DNA from: Dehalococcoidia bacterium UBA1141
GTDB lineage: Bacteria; Chloroflexota; Dehalococcoidia; Lucifugimonadales; UBA3495
Length of the DNA stretch: 64,000 bases
Assembly (NCBI GenBank): GCA_002311385.1
Contig: DCAE01000047.1
Coordinates: 52,689-116,688 of the forward strand
Direction: 5' to 3'
Positions 8,787 to 18,298 of the stretch are shown here, piece by piece. The first letter of the stretch is position 1, and each line of letters begins with the position of its first letter. The notes beneath the pieces were generated by a model that saw only the letters and a list, made by a program, of their open reading frames with translations, did no database searches and was not told the DNA's origin. A program made the translations under genes and the position numbers.

Positions 8787-9368
8787 TTAGCTCCGCTCTC
8801 TGATGGGCCGGTTTTCTTGATTGGCCTTTATTGCTTCTACATTCCAGATATTCGAAAATTTGTAGGCTCGTGGACAATGCGGGTAGGACTCGGTTACCTC
8901 TACCAACATGCCCTGAATGTGCTTGGAATTGTCGTCGTATTCGTACAGCGATAGCTCGATGTTGCGGCGGTCCAGTTCATATTTTTCGACAATGGTCACG
9001 ATGCCGTTTACCCGCACAGTGTCGTTTACCCCAGGAATCATGAACAGGAGACCGATATGAGGATTAGCCTCGACATTCTTATAGGACTGGAACAGTTTGT
9101 TGCCGGCCACATCGGGGAAAAGCAAGTGCCGGTCATCAATCACCTTTACGAAACCCGGCGTTCCGCCCTTGGGTGAAGCGTCGGAATGGCCTTGGGCGTC
9201 GCTGGTAGCCATGACGGCGAAAGGAGCGTTGCTGATGAATTCTTGAACGTAATCGGTCATGTAAGGCAGCACTTTGGCGGCCGTTGTGTCTTTGGGAAGG
9301 CCGAAGCTTTCTGTGAGCCGATGCTGCTCTATTGCATCGCTAACTTTGGTCTGGTCAACAGTTGCCAT
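8787..9368 (-). CDS. Pyridoxamine 5'-phosphate oxidase-family FMN-binding protein
   Basis: A 193-residue split-barrel flavoprotein of the PPOX class. The core is visible as FAVMATSDAQGHSDASPKG, then the DDRHLLFPDVAGNKLFQSYKN region, which usually contacts FMN and the dimer partner, followed by HIGLLFMIPG. The C-terminal part (SYPHCPRAYKFSNIW) is typical of the subfamily that acts on small oxidisable substrates rather than pyridoxine phosphate. It is leftward, 72 bases upstream of the cyclase gene's probable start. No clear pathway partner is nearby; it probably uses FMN or F420 to reduce a small organic molecule. Confidence 0.85.
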   Translation of the reverse strand: MATVDQTKVSDAIEQHRLTESFGLPKDTTAAKVLPYMTDYVQEFISNAPFAVMATSDAQGHSDASPKGGTPGFVKVIDDRHLLFPDVAGNKLFQSYKNVEANPHIGLLFMIPGVNDTVRVNGIVTIVEKYELDRRNIELSLYEYDDNSKHIQGMLVEVTESYPHCPRAYKFSNIWNVEAIKANQENRPIRERS

Positions 9369-9511
9369 TGTGTCTCCTAAGGCATTGATTGGGGCGTCGT
9401 AACTCCATTATTCTACCGATGCTGGCGGGAAACAGCAAGCAAAGAATCCCGTGCTGGCCTGGCCCTAATAAGTTATAAGGCGACCGGGTAGGCGACCGCA
9501 AGACAACCTTT

Positions 9512-10627
9512 CTAGTCAGCCAGCCCAGCCATTGCCTCGGCCAAGCGTTGGCAATCGGCCAGCGGGCGGATGCCCACTCTGATGTATTTGGGAAGACCGA
9601 AGGATGTGCAGTCCCGCACCGCCAAGCCTTTCCTAATCAGCTTATCCGACCACCCGGTCGCATCGCCGACCTTGACCAACAAAAAGTTGGCCGCTGACGG
9701 CGGCACGAACAAGCCCAAGTCCGCTAATCTGGCGGACAGGAAGTTTTTTGACTCATTCACCGCTTGGCGGGCCCGGTCCAGATATCCGGTGTCGGCCAGA
9801 GCGGCCAAACCAGCGGCTTGGGACAGGCCATTGACGCTCCAGTCGGGCTGTAACGTTCCCAATCTTTGCGTTACTTCCTCCGAGGCCACCGAGTAACCAA
9901 GACGCAGGGCCGTCAGCCCATAGTCCTTGGTCATGGACCGCACCAAAATCACTGGGCCTTGGCGCAATAAAGACAGCGAGTCCCAAGGCTCTTCCACGAA
10001 GGATAGGTAGGCTTCATCCAGGACCAGGAGGCCCCCGGTTACGTCGGCAGCCTGAACTAATAACGATACTTCATCGTGATTCAGGAACACGCCAGTTGGA
10101 TTGTTGGGGTTGCACAAGAATATCAGGCTAGGTTTCTCCTGAGCGATACTGCGCGCCGCAAGTTCCAAGTCCCATCTGAATCCGGGCCGGTCAAGGCCGT
10201 CCAAGCAGGATATTGTGGACCCCATCAACCGGCAAGCGCCCTCGTATTCCCCGTAGGTCGGCGTCAGTATGAAAGCGGTATTGTCCGATCTAGGCCGCGA
10301 TGGTGAAAGGTAGGCCCGAGCTAAGAGATGGATTATCTCGGTAGAACCGTTGCCGACCAGAATTTTTTCGGTACCTACTGGTTCGGAACTGACTCTGGAT
10401 AGGTGATTGGAGATTGCTTCTCTGAGAAGCAGGCATTGGGGATCGGGATAGGCTGCCAGGTCCACCTGACTAAGCGCTTCCCGTACTCCCTCCGGTGGGC
10501 CGATGGGGCTGACGCTGGCGCTGAAATCCAGGACGTCTTCGGGCTTGAGGCCCAACGCGCGTAGTTCAGCGGGTTTTACCCCGCCGTGGGTTGGCCGCAG
10601 CGGTTGAGAATTTTCAAGTTTATCCAT
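9512..10627 (-). CDS. cobD: Threonine-phosphate decarboxylase CobD-like PLP aminotransferase fold enzyme
   Basis: A 371-residue fold-type I PLP enzyme related to histidinol-phosphate aminotransferase. The N-terminal THGGVKPAELRALGL matches the HGG start typical of CobD, LCNPNNPTG is the cofactor-binding segment, and the Schiff-base lysine is in VRSMTKDYGLTALRLGY. CobD makes aminopropanol phosphate, the linker of the cobalamin nucleotide loop. The gene is last in a leftward cobalamin operon after cbiB, which uses that product, so the context favours CobD over HisC. Length is normal. Confidence 0.85.
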   Translation of the reverse strand: MDKLENSQPLRPTHGGVKPAELRALGLKPEDVLDFSASVSPIGPPEGVREALSQVDLAAYPDPQCLLLREAISNHLSRVSSEPVGTEKILVGNGSTEIIHLLARAYLSPSRPRSDNTAFILTPTYGEYEGACRLMGSTISCLDGLDRPGFRWDLELAARSIAQEKPSLIFLCNPNNPTGVFLNHDEVSLLVQAADVTGGLLVLDEAYLSFVEEPWDSLSLLRQGPVILVRSMTKDYGLTALRLGYSVASEEVTQRLGTLQPDWSVNGLSQAAGLAALADTGYLDRARQAVNESKNFLSARLADLGLFVPPSAANFLLVKVGDATGWSDKLIRKGLAVRDCTSFGLPKYIRVGIRPLADCQRLAEAMAGLAD

Positions 10628-10725
10628 ATATCGCCATCATGTTGGGGTATTGCTTCGGCCTAGGGACTGCAGACCTTAGACAAATTCAGGACGAAGGCTG
10701 ATTGATCAATGCCCGCGCTGCGTCT

Positions 10726-11667
10726 TCAGAATAATTGGGTTCTACCATAGACCAAGGCAAGGGCGGTTGCCAAGGCAAATGCCGAGACTAGGTACATCGA
10801 CCTTATGGCTTGGGTAATATCCTTCGCTGCCACCGGCCGAGTATTCTCGCCCAAGCGGTAATGACCAACCTTCTCCAACTCTATGCCCAAGGCCCCGGCC
10901 ATGCCGCTCATGGTCCAACCGGCGTTTGGACTCTCCGTGCGGGCATGGTCTCGCCACATGATGCGCCATGCTGAAACGGCCCTCTGGCCGGGCAAGAATC
11001 CGCTGGCCAGCACCAAAAACAACCCCGACAGCCGCGCCGGAATCAGATTAATCAAGTCGTCCAAGCGGGCCGCCGCCTTACCCAGTAGCTCGTACTCGCC
11101 GTGATACCCAATCATGCTGTCCAAGGTGTTTATAACCCGGTAGGCCACTGCCCCAGGTAGGCCAAACAAGGCGAAGAATAGCCACGGCCCGCAGATGCTA
11201 TCGGCGATGTTTTCCGACACAGACTCAACGGTCGCCGCCGCCGTTTGTTGAGGAGACAGGTCTGAAGCGTCCCGGCTCACTAGGGACCGAAGCCCCAGCC
11301 TGGCTGTGGCCACGTCTCCGTCCGCCAAAGGGCGCCTCACGTCCGCCGCCGCTTGGTGGAGCATCTTAACCGAGAAAGTGGACTTGAGGAGGAGTGCCCC
11401 GACTATGATATAGGCAACCTGATGAGCGCCCTGAAGTCCCTGCACCGCAAAAAATGCGGCGGCCAACCACAAGGCGGGAAGGGCCATGGCAACAACGCCA
11501 CCGACTAACAATGCCCCCGGACCGTCTCTGGGGGCTAGTCTTTGTACAACACCGACACTATGACCTATCCATACCGTGGGATGAAACTTGGCCGGAAACT
11601 CGCCAAAGGCCAAATCAATCACCACAGCCAGCGCCAACACCGCTAGGTCATCGGTGCTGCCTAGCAC
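10726..11667 (-). CDS. cbiB: Adenosylcobinamide-phosphate synthase CbiB
   Basis: A 313-residue polytopic membrane protein. Family features are the N-terminal AVVIDLAFGEFPAKFHPTVW, the block LDSMIGYHGEYELLG, and DDLINLIPARLSGLFL. CbiB (also CobD in Pseudomonas nomenclature) joins aminopropanol phosphate to adenosylcobyric acid at the inner membrane. It lies between the tandem CaiB/BaiF gene and the CobD-like decarboxylase that supplies its substrate, all leftward. Length and motif order are normal. Confidence 0.95.
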   Translation of the reverse strand: MLGSTDDLAVLALAVVIDLAFGEFPAKFHPTVWIGHSVGVVQRLAPRDGPGALLVGGVVAMALPALWLAAAFFAVQGLQGAHQVAYIIVGALLLKSTFSVKMLHQAAADVRRPLADGDVATARLGLRSLVSRDASDLSPQQTAAATVESVSENIADSICGPWLFFALFGLPGAVAYRVINTLDSMIGYHGEYELLGKAAARLDDLINLIPARLSGLFLVLASGFLPGQRAVSAWRIMWRDHARTESPNAGWTMSGMAGALGIELEKVGHYRLGENTRPVAAKDITQAIRSMYLVSAFALATALALVYGRTQLF

Positions 11668-11725
11668 GGGTTGGTATCCTCCGCAGACGCGCAGGGAGCG
11701 GCAGTCCCGATTTTATTGGCCTGGG

Positions 11726-14131
11726 TCATCCCGGGTCCGCAGCAACGGTCGATATACAGCCAGTCTCCACCATGCCCGAAATTTCATCGTCGCTAAACCC
11801 CAATTCCGTTAAAATCTCCTGATTATGCTGGCCCGTCAGCGGTGCTGCGGGTTTATCGGCTGGCGCGGTCTTAGAAAAAGAGACCTGTACTCCCACCTGG
11901 CGCAGATTTTCGTACTCAGGATGCTCTAACTTATTGACCATATTCATACCTTGAGCCTGAGGGTTGAGGTAGAAACCATCGTTGTTGTTTTCAGCGACTC
12001 TAACCAAAGGCACACCCGCCGGAATCAGCACCTCCTCCCATTCTGTTGCGGAGAGCCGGGAGAATTCCTGGGCCAATAGTTGAACTAGCTTGTCGTTCCA
12101 AGGGGATACGGCGCTGGCTTCATCAAACGAATAGTTGCTAGCTGGCCAACTGCCGCCCAAGCAGGTTTTCAACCTATCCCACTCTTCGGTTTTCTGGCAA
12201 TCGAGCATCACCCAACCCTCGGCCGCCCGGTAGAGCCGGTTTATTGCGCTCGTGCCACGCAACCCTTCATCGGCCATTGGACGCTCAGTCATTCCTGGGT
12301 AACGAATGAAGTGTCCGGAGTTGGCGAAGGCACCGGTGTTCAGCAAGCTTAAATCGATTTTCTGCCCTTGCCCGGTGCGGTCACGGTGATACAGGGCCAT
12401 CAAGACTGCCACCGCCAGCAGCATGCCGTTGGTATCGTCACAAGTAGGGGTTCTCAGAAATACCGGGTGAGTTGCGCCTGCCCCTTGCCGCGCGGTTATA
12501 CCGGAGAGGGACTGGAACAATGGGTCGAAACCCGGCTTAAGACTATCCGGTCCCGTGGCACCGTAGGCAGTACTATGGGCATAAATCACGTTGGGCCGGA
12601 TTTTCTTCACTGATTCGTAGTCGATTCCCAGCCGCTCTGCCACCCCGACCCGCATATTGTGAACGACCACGTCGCGAGATTTCAGTAGACGCTTGAGCAC
12701 CTCTTCGCTTTGAGGAGCCTTCAAGTTTATGGCGATGCTCCTTTTACCCCGATTACAGCCAAGGTGCAGAAATGGCAGAGTACGACCTCCTTCCCCACTG
12801 ATAGGCTCCAGCTTGATTACGTCGGCGCCGAGGTCCGACAGGACCATGGGACCCAAAGGCCCAGCGATAAACGAAGAAATGTCCAACACTCTGAGACCAG
12901 AGAGTGGATGCTCGGGGGGTTCTGATTGGAGATTTAGCACAGGAACAATTTGCGCTTCCGGATTGATATTAGGCTGGAATAAAGACGACGAATCACCATC
13001 GAATTTTTGCCCCGTCAAAGGCGCTGGCCCCCTCACTCTGCCCGGAGTCTCGGAAAAATCCAAAACCATACCGACTTGTTCCAAATGACCTAGGACCGGG
13101 TCGTCCACGCCAATAACCAGGCCGTTATATCGCACTTGCGGGAAGTCCATATACTCTTGAGCCGTCAAAATGGGAGCTGCCGGCACATCTCCCGACTCCA
13201 GTACGGCCAGCCAGTGGCTGCGTGGCTGACTTATGATACGCTGGCCAATCAACTCAATCGCCAACTCCCGGTCTTGGTCGTTGTTCCATCCCGTTGGCGC
13301 AGATGCAAACTCTGCCTCCGTGGCTAGTTCGAACAGTTCCAAAGCCACCGCCAACTTGTCCCAAAACTCCCTGGTTAGACAGCCTATGTGTATCCATTGT
13401 CCGTCGGCGCAAGGGTACATCCGGTAGGCAGGCAACCCACCCTGGGGTTTGGAATTATTTGCTTGGAAGGTACCCAGATTGTCAGCGATGGGCATCATTG
13501 CGACCCGTATTGCCACGGAACCCTGGTACATGCTGGTCTCTATTTTTTGGCCGATACCCGTGGTATTGCGAACATGGAGGGCCGCAAGAATTCCCTGCAT
13601 CGCCAGGGTTGCCGCTCCCAATGACGCGAGCGGCATTGAGCAGAACATCGGCCCGTCGCCAAAACCGACTTGCTCGGTCATGATTCCAGAAGAGGCGGCC
13701 ACCAGGCTTTCATATCCGTGTCGGTCTGCCCAAGGACCGGTGGATCCGTAGGCTGAGATGGAGCAATACACGACTTGGGGATTGATTCCACTCAGCTGGG
13801 AATAACCAACTCCAAGGCTCTCCGCTGCGCCGGGGCGAAACGACTCGAGAACCACATCGGCCTGTTGAACCTGCGACATGACAGCCGTCAATCCCTCGGG
13901 CTGTTTCAGGTCGATAGCCACGCTCTTCTTGCCCCGGTTCCAGACCCGGTAGGCAATGTCTCGCTCCAAGGGATTGCCCGAAGGATGCTCGACTTTTACA
14001 ACCTCCGCCCCGTAGTCGGCCAAGAGCATGGTGGTAAGAGCGCCGGGCAACCCTCGAGTCAGGTCCAGAACCTTCAGTCCTTTCATTGGACCAGCACCCT
14101 GGGGACCGGCTGCTTGTTCGTTTATTGCCAT
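11726..14131 (-). CDS. Tandem CaiB/BaiF family CoA-transferase (two-domain fusion)
   Basis: An 801-residue protein with two complete class III CoA-transferase units. Unit 1 (about residues 15-400) begins GLKVLDLTRGLPGALTTMLL; unit 2 (about 415-795) begins GLRVLDISSFIAGPLGP. Each has the family block VVKVEHPSGNPLER or its counterpart VIKLEPISGEGGR. Class III enzymes normally work as interlocked dimers of about 400 residues, so the fusion may form the pair in one chain, with one half possibly specialised. It sits inside the cobalamin operon, one base after cobS and 58 bases before cbiB, and has no known role in that pathway. The CoA donor and acceptor cannot be inferred. Confidence 0.9.
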   Translation of the reverse strand: MAINEQAAGPQGAGPMKGLKVLDLTRGLPGALTTMLLADYGAEVVKVEHPSGNPLERDIAYRVWNRGKKSVAIDLKQPEGLTAVMSQVQQADVVLESFRPGAAESLGVGYSQLSGINPQVVYCSISAYGSTGPWADRHGYESLVAASSGIMTEQVGFGDGPMFCSMPLASLGAATLAMQGILAALHVRNTTGIGQKIETSMYQGSVAIRVAMMPIADNLGTFQANNSKPQGGLPAYRMYPCADGQWIHIGCLTREFWDKLAVALELFELATEAEFASAPTGWNNDQDRELAIELIGQRIISQPRSHWLAVLESGDVPAAPILTAQEYMDFPQVRYNGLVIGVDDPVLGHLEQVGMVLDFSETPGRVRGPAPLTGQKFDGDSSSLFQPNINPEAQIVPVLNLQSEPPEHPLSGLRVLDISSFIAGPLGPMVLSDLGADVIKLEPISGEGGRTLPFLHLGCNRGKRSIAINLKAPQSEEVLKRLLKSRDVVVHNMRVGVAERLGIDYESVKKIRPNVIYAHSTAYGATGPDSLKPGFDPLFQSLSGITARQGAGATHPVFLRTPTCDDTNGMLLAVAVLMALYHRDRTGQGQKIDLSLLNTGAFANSGHFIRYPGMTERPMADEGLRGTSAINRLYRAAEGWVMLDCQKTEEWDRLKTCLGGSWPASNYSFDEASAVSPWNDKLVQLLAQEFSRLSATEWEEVLIPAGVPLVRVAENNNDGFYLNPQAQGMNMVNKLEHPEYENLRQVGVQVSFSKTAPADKPAAPLTGQHNQEILTELGFSDDEISGMVETGCISTVAADPG

Positions 14132-14132
14132 G

Positions 14133-14936
14133 TTATGTTAAGTCTAACGTACTGGTTAACGGTTCAACCCAATTGTGGGGGGCCATGGCCACAACCGCCA
14201 TCAAAGCCAACACTTCAATCGTTTCGTTGACTGCGCCGTAGCTGTCACCGGACAATCCTCCAAGCTTTGCGGCCATGTATTTGCCGGCTAACCATGCAAT
14301 CAAAGTGGCGCCGACAAGCATCCCCGCTCCGGCGATGCTCCCCAGCAGAACGGCTCCCGCGATGGCGGTTATCCCGGCTATTACGGTGGGTAACAGAATG
14401 CCGCCTTGGTGGAAAGGAGAACCCAAGCCTTGGCTCCTAACATACGGGAAAGAGCCCAAGGCGACGACCATGGACCATCGCGAGATCATGGGGAATAACA
14501 GCAAAGACCACTTTGGATCGTGGCCAGCGAATCCCAGCAAGGATACCAGAGCCCCGTATTTCAAGAGCAGAACCGCGGCTCCGCCGGCAACGCCAAAGGC
14601 GCCCACCTGGGAGTCTCGCATGATCTCGAGACGCCGCTCTTGGGTGAACCCGCCGAAAAGGCCGTCGCAGGAATCCATGAGGCCATCCAAGTGGAGCCCA
14701 CGGTTCACCACAATCAACGATACTAGCAACACGGCGGCTGATAGGTACACCGGGAAGACCTCGGAACATCCCCATTCCAAGCCCACCAGCATCAGACCAA
14801 TAAGCAGACCCACAGTCGGATAAAAGGCGCGGGAGCCGCTGAGATCCTGCTGGGATGGAGCCCATTGCTTGGCCCCCGGAATGATGTTAGCCGGGAAAAC
14901 GGAGAGGAAGGTGAGGGCCGTCAGGAGAGAACTCAG
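14133..14936 (-). CDS. cobS: Adenosylcobinamide-GDP ribazoletransferase CobS, probable CTG start
   Basis: A membrane enzyme that joins alpha-ribazole to adenosylcobinamide-GDP, the last step of cobalamin assembly. The signature VNRGLHLDGLMDSCDGLFGG is split by nothing and is followed by several membrane helices. Conventional start codons give only 226 residues from a GTG at 14813, but the same frame extends upstream with clear CobS N-terminal sequence (SSLLTALTFLSVFPAN, then GAKQWAPSQQDLSGSRAFYP). The only candidate before the in-frame TGA at about 14959 is CTG at 14936-14934, which overlaps the cobT stop as CTGA, the geometry of an ATGA junction. That gives 267 residues, a normal CobS length. 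Confidence 0.88.
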   Translation of the reverse strand: MSSLLTALTFLSVFPANIIPGAKQWAPSQQDLSGSRAFYPTVGLLIGLMLVGLEWGCSEVFPVYLSAAVLLVSLIVVNRGLHLDGLMDSCDGLFGGFTQERRLEIMRDSQVGAFGVAGGAAVLLLKYGALVSLLGFAGHDPKWSLLLFPMISRWSMVVALGSFPYVRSQGLGSPFHQGGILLPTVIAGITAIAGAVLLGSIAGAGMLVGATLIAWLAGKYMAAKLGGLSGDSYGAVNETIEVLALMAVVAMAPHNWVEPLTSTLDLT

Positions 14937-16030
14937 CCTTGGGCCTCGCCGCCATCTGCCTGACTGTCAGTTCTCTCAGATACTGAGGCTTCGGCGAAGG
15001 TGGCCATTTCCGCCAGACATTTTGCTGCAGCTTCGATGATGTGCATCGCCAGCGTCGCGCCGGTCCCTTCACCCAAGCGCATTCCCATATCCAACAAGGG
15101 GGTCAAACCCATGGCTTGGAGGCCGATTTCATGGCCCGGTTCTACGGACCGATGGGAGGCAATGAAGTATTGAGCGGCGGCAGGAGATATCGTCCAAGCG
15201 ATTAGAGCGGCGGCGCCGGAGATGAAGCCGTCAACCACCACCGGTCGCCGCCGGGAGGCGCAACCCAGCATGGCTCCAGCCAAAACGCCAATCTCAAACC
15301 CGCCAACCTTGCTCAGGATATCCAGCCCGTCTTTCGAGTTGGGTTGGTTTACCTCTAAGGCCCGGCGCACCACACTGATTTTATTGGCCAAGGCTTCATC
15401 GACTAAGCCGGTGCCACGGCCTGTGGTTACGGAAGGTTCGGTCCCGGTGACCACGGCAGTTATGGCGCTGGAAGGTGTCGTATTGCCAATGCCCATATCG
15501 CCGCAAGCGATGAGGTCGGTGCCACTCTCGATAAGTTCTTGAGCGGTCTTGATGCCGGTCTCCAGGCACTGAATCGCTTGTTTTCGCGTCATCGCCGGAC
15601 CGACGGCCATATTGGCGGTACCTTTGCCGACCTTGACCGAGCGCAAAGCCGGATTTGGCGGCAGGTCGGCGGCCACGCCAGCGTCCAGCACCACCACATC
15701 GGCTCCGCTGTGGCGGGCCAGCACATTGATAGCAGCGCCGCCGGCCAGGAAGTTCATGACCATGGCAGGGGTAACTTCCTGGGGGTAGGCGCTGACGCCT
15801 TCGGCTACAACGCCGTGATCCGCAGCGGCCAGGATGACCGTCTTGCGGCGGATTTTGGGGATGGATTCCCCGAAGATACCAGCCAAAGTCACCGAAAGCA
15901 CTTCCAATCGCCCCAGGCTGCCCAATGGCTTGGTCAGCGTATCCTGCCGGGCCCTAGCTTCGCCCATTGCATCCTGGCTGAGGGGGCCAATTTGGCTGAT
16001 AGTTTGGTCAATAAGTGATGAAATCGGCAT
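14933..16030 (-). CDS. cobT: Nicotinate-nucleotide--dimethylbenzimidazole phosphoribosyltransferase CobT
   Basis: A 365-residue CobT, which activates the lower base of cobalamin by making alpha-ribazole phosphate. Motifs seen: VILAADHGVVAEGVSAYPQE, the block FLAGGAAINVLARHSGADV, GDMGIGNTTPSSAI and the catalytic Glu in MRLGEGTGATLAMHI near the C-terminus. The gene is in the leftward cobalamin operon, downstream of cobO, and its TGA stop overlaps the proposed CTG start of cobS. The short tail after residue 345 is Glu/Ser-rich and not part of the fold. Confidence 0.96.
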   Translation of the reverse strand: MPISSLIDQTISQIGPLSQDAMGEARARQDTLTKPLGSLGRLEVLSVTLAGIFGESIPKIRRKTVILAAADHGVVAEGVSAYPQEVTPAMVMNFLAGGAAINVLARHSGADVVVLDAGVAADLPPNPALRSVKVGKGTANMAVGPAMTRKQAIQCLETGIKTAQELIESGTDLIACGDMGIGNTTPSSAITAVVTGTEPSVTTGRGTGLVDEALANKISVVRRALEVNQPNSKDGLDILSKVGGFEIGVLAGAMLGCASRRRPVVVDGFISGAAALIAWTISPAAAQYFIASHRSVEPGHEIGLQAMGLTPLLDMGMRLGEGTGATLAMHIIEAAAKCLAEMATFAEASVSERTDSQADGGEAQG

Positions 16031-16105
16031 TAACCACCATTCTTGTCCGTCCCCTGGGAGGGAAGAATATTAAGACAGACACTTGAACCGACAGTTGATA
16101 GCTAG

Positions 16106-16735
16106 CTAAAACTCGATGCCCGGTTGGGCTTTGATTCCCTTCTGGTACGGGTGCTTGATTACCTGCATCTCGGTGACCAAGTCAGCGTACTCCACCAGCG
16201 CTTCGGGAGCGTTACGGCCGGTGATGATGATGTGCTGCATCTCGGGCCGGTTTTTCAAGACTTCGATTACCTCATTGGTGTCGACCCAACCATAGTGCAT
16301 CGGGTAGGTGAACTCGTCCAGAACAATCAGGTCATACTCACCCGAGGCGATAATCTTCTTGCAATCTTCCCAGTGCGCCACGGCTAAATCGGCGGTCTTG
16401 TCCAAATCCTGGGAGCGCCAAGTAAATCCGTCACCCATGGCCCGCATTTCCAAGCCCATTTTCTGGGCGGCGCGCTGCTCGCCAAAATTGGCGGTGGAAT
16501 GCTTGATGAACTGAAGAATGATTACTTTGAGGCCCCGTCCCCAAGCCCTTAGCGCCGTTCCCATGGCGGCGGTGGTTTTGCCCTTGCCCTTTCCTGTATT
16601 GACGATTACCAAACCCACGTTGGTTCGCGGGCCCGTTACGGACTGGGGTCCTGGCTCCTCTACTTCTGAGGCTTGGGACCCTGTGGCTTGGGACTCAGAA
16701 GATTGCGATTGGGCGGACTGCTCTTCAGCGCTCAT
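16106..16735 (-). CDS. cobO: Cob(I)yrinic acid a,c-diamide adenosyltransferase, CobO/BtuR type
   Basis: A 209-residue corrinoid adenosyltransferase that attaches the upper adenosyl ligand. The P-loop variant NTGKGKGKTTAAMGTALRAW lies near residue 46, followed by ILQFIKHSTANFGEQRAAQK and the Walker-B-like LIVLDEFTYPMHYGWV. The first 35 residues are a Ser/Gln/Glu-rich low-complexity lead with repeated SQ pairs, unlike typical family members and perhaps not structural. It lies 70 bases downstream of cbiA and 75 upstream of cobT in the same leftward operon. Confidence 0.95.
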   Translation of the reverse strand: MSAEEQSAQSQSSESQATGSQASEVEEPGPQSVTGPRTNVGLVIVNTGKGKGKTTAAMGTALRAWGRGLKVIILQFIKHSTANFGEQRAAQKMGLEMRAMGDGFTWRSQDLDKTADLAVAHWEDCKKIIASGEYDLIVLDEFTYPMHYGWVDTNEVIEVLKNRPEMQHIIITGRNAPEALVEYADLVTEMQVIKHPYQKGIKAQPGIEF

Positions 16736-16805
16736 ATTGACTCCTATTTACATGGTCGATTTAACACGGCCAACGCAGTTGGCGTCGATTGAAAAGCTCG
16801 TTGGG

Positions 16806-18224
16806 CTAAATCTTACCCAATTTCGACATGTCAGAAGGACCCGAACAGGTATCGACGAACCGCCGGGCCAAAGACGGATCGCTGCCCAAGTGGATATGGA
16901 CATAAGACGCCCAAACGCTACCGGCGTGGAAGCCGTCTGGCCGATTCTCTTGGTCCAACACCCGGTACACAGACTCGCTTTCGCCGGGGGCCTCTTCGAG
17001 AATGGACCAATGGAATTCGTGGGCTCGCACTCGCTGCCCTCGAGTCATCAGGGGGTTGTCGATGCGGGACTCGACCTCACGGTAACCCAATACTAAACGT
17101 TTGTCAGACATGGCGGAAACCGCCGGAATAACGCCGACCATGGGGTGTTGCTGACCGTCCAGGTCCGACAAACTTTTGCCCAAGTACATCAGACCGCCAC
17201 ACTCGCCGTACACCGGCACGCCCCGTTTAACTGCGTCTCGAATCGACGCCAGCATGGGCTTATTGTTCGCCAATTCGGAAGCGAACATTTCCGGAAATCC
17301 GCCACCGATATAAATGCCGCCAGCCCCTAGAGGCAATTGTTGGTCTTCCAAAGGGCTAAATGGCAAGAGTTCGGCGCCCCAAGACTCCAGCAGGTCCAGG
17401 GAGTCTTGGTAGTAGAAACTGAAGGCCTTGTCCTGAGCGATGGCAATCCTCGCCCGTTTCGGCTCGTTCTGTTCAGGATAGGCAGCGACATAGCCCTCAG
17501 GCTGGGGCGCCGGTGGGTTGCAAGTTTCTGCGATTTTTACGATACGGTCTAAGTCGAAGGTTTCTTCGACTTGTTTGGAGATTGCGTCATACCAGAGGTT
17601 GGCTACTGTGCCTTCCACAGTGGGTATGAGCCCCAAATGCCGCTCGGGCTGGACGAATTCTTCCCGCCTGGGCAGGTATCCCAGCACCGGCAGGCCGGTT
17701 GTGGCCTCAATCTGGGGTTGGCAAAATTCCAGGTGCCTGGGACTGCCAATACCGTTTAGGATGACGCCAGCGATGCGTAAATCCGGGTCGAATTGTTGGA
17801 AACCCAGAATCTCGGCTGCCACGCTGCGTGCAACCTTGCCAGCATCAACCACCAGAATCACCGGGGCGTTAAGGAGTTTGGCAAGTTCAGCGGTGGAACC
17901 ATCCTCAGTAAGACTGGAATGGCCGTCGAACACGCCCATAACGCCTTCCACGATGGAGATTTGCCTCTTTCCGGCGGCACGTTGAAATAACTCCACGACA
18001 GTGGGATGGGGCAAGAGCCAGGTGTCGAGGTTGCGGCTGGGTGTGCCGCAGGCGATTTGGTGGTAGGACGGGTCGATATAATCCGGGCCAGCCTTGAAGG
18101 GTTGCACCTGGTAGCCGCGGCGTGTCAACGCCGCCATAATCGCAGTGGCAATGGTGGTCTTACCTACGCCACTTCTAACCCCGGCTACTACAACGGTTGG
18201 ATTCAATTTAGTTTCCTTTAGCAT
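16806..18224 (-). CDS. cbiA: Cobyrinic acid a,c-diamide synthase CbiA/CobB
   Basis: A 472-residue glutamine-dependent amidase that amidates the a and c side chains of the corrin ring. The N-terminal P-loop is VAGVRSGVGKTTIATAI; the C-terminal half is a class I glutamine amidotransferase domain with the Cys in PVYGECGGLMYLG (about residue 345) and a catalytic His in RVRAHEFHWS. It is the first gene of the leftward cobalamin operon. No cobalamin riboswitch was recognised in the 74 bases upstream. No corrin-ring-building gene is in the window, so the set fits salvage or late-stage synthesis. Confidence 0.95.
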   Translation of the reverse strand: MLKETKLNPTVVVAGVRSGVGKTTIATAIMAALTRRGYQVQPFKAGPDYIDPSYHQIACGTPSRNLDTWLLPHPTVVELFQRAAGKRQISIVEGVMGVFDGHSSLTEDGSTAELAKLLNAPVILVVDAGKVARSVAAEILGFQQFDPDLRIAGVILNGIGSPRHLEFCQPQIEATTGLPVLGYLPRREEFVQPERHLGLIPTVEGTVANLWYDAISKQVEETFDLDRIVKIAETCNPPAPQPEGYVAAYPEQNEPKRARIAIAQDKAFSFYYQDSLDLLESWGAELLPFSPLEDQQLPLGAGGIYIGGGFPEMFASELANNKPMLASIRDAVKRGVPVYGECGGLMYLGKSLSDLDGQQHPMVGVIPAVSAMSDKRLVLGYREVESRIDNPLMTRGQRVRAHEFHWSILEEAPGESESVYRVLDQENRPDGFHAGSVWASYVHIHLGSDPSLARRFVDTCSGPSDMSKLGKI

Positions 18225-18298
18225 TCATCGGCCAGCATTCAGGGCTGACCGACCGGCCGGTTGGATATTTGGGGTCTGGTTTTTTCAGAATATCCTGT

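Noticed and set aside
14887..15072. 61-codon leftward ORF across the cobT/cobS junction
   Set aside because: It is out of frame with both genes; the cobS frame itself explains the sequence.
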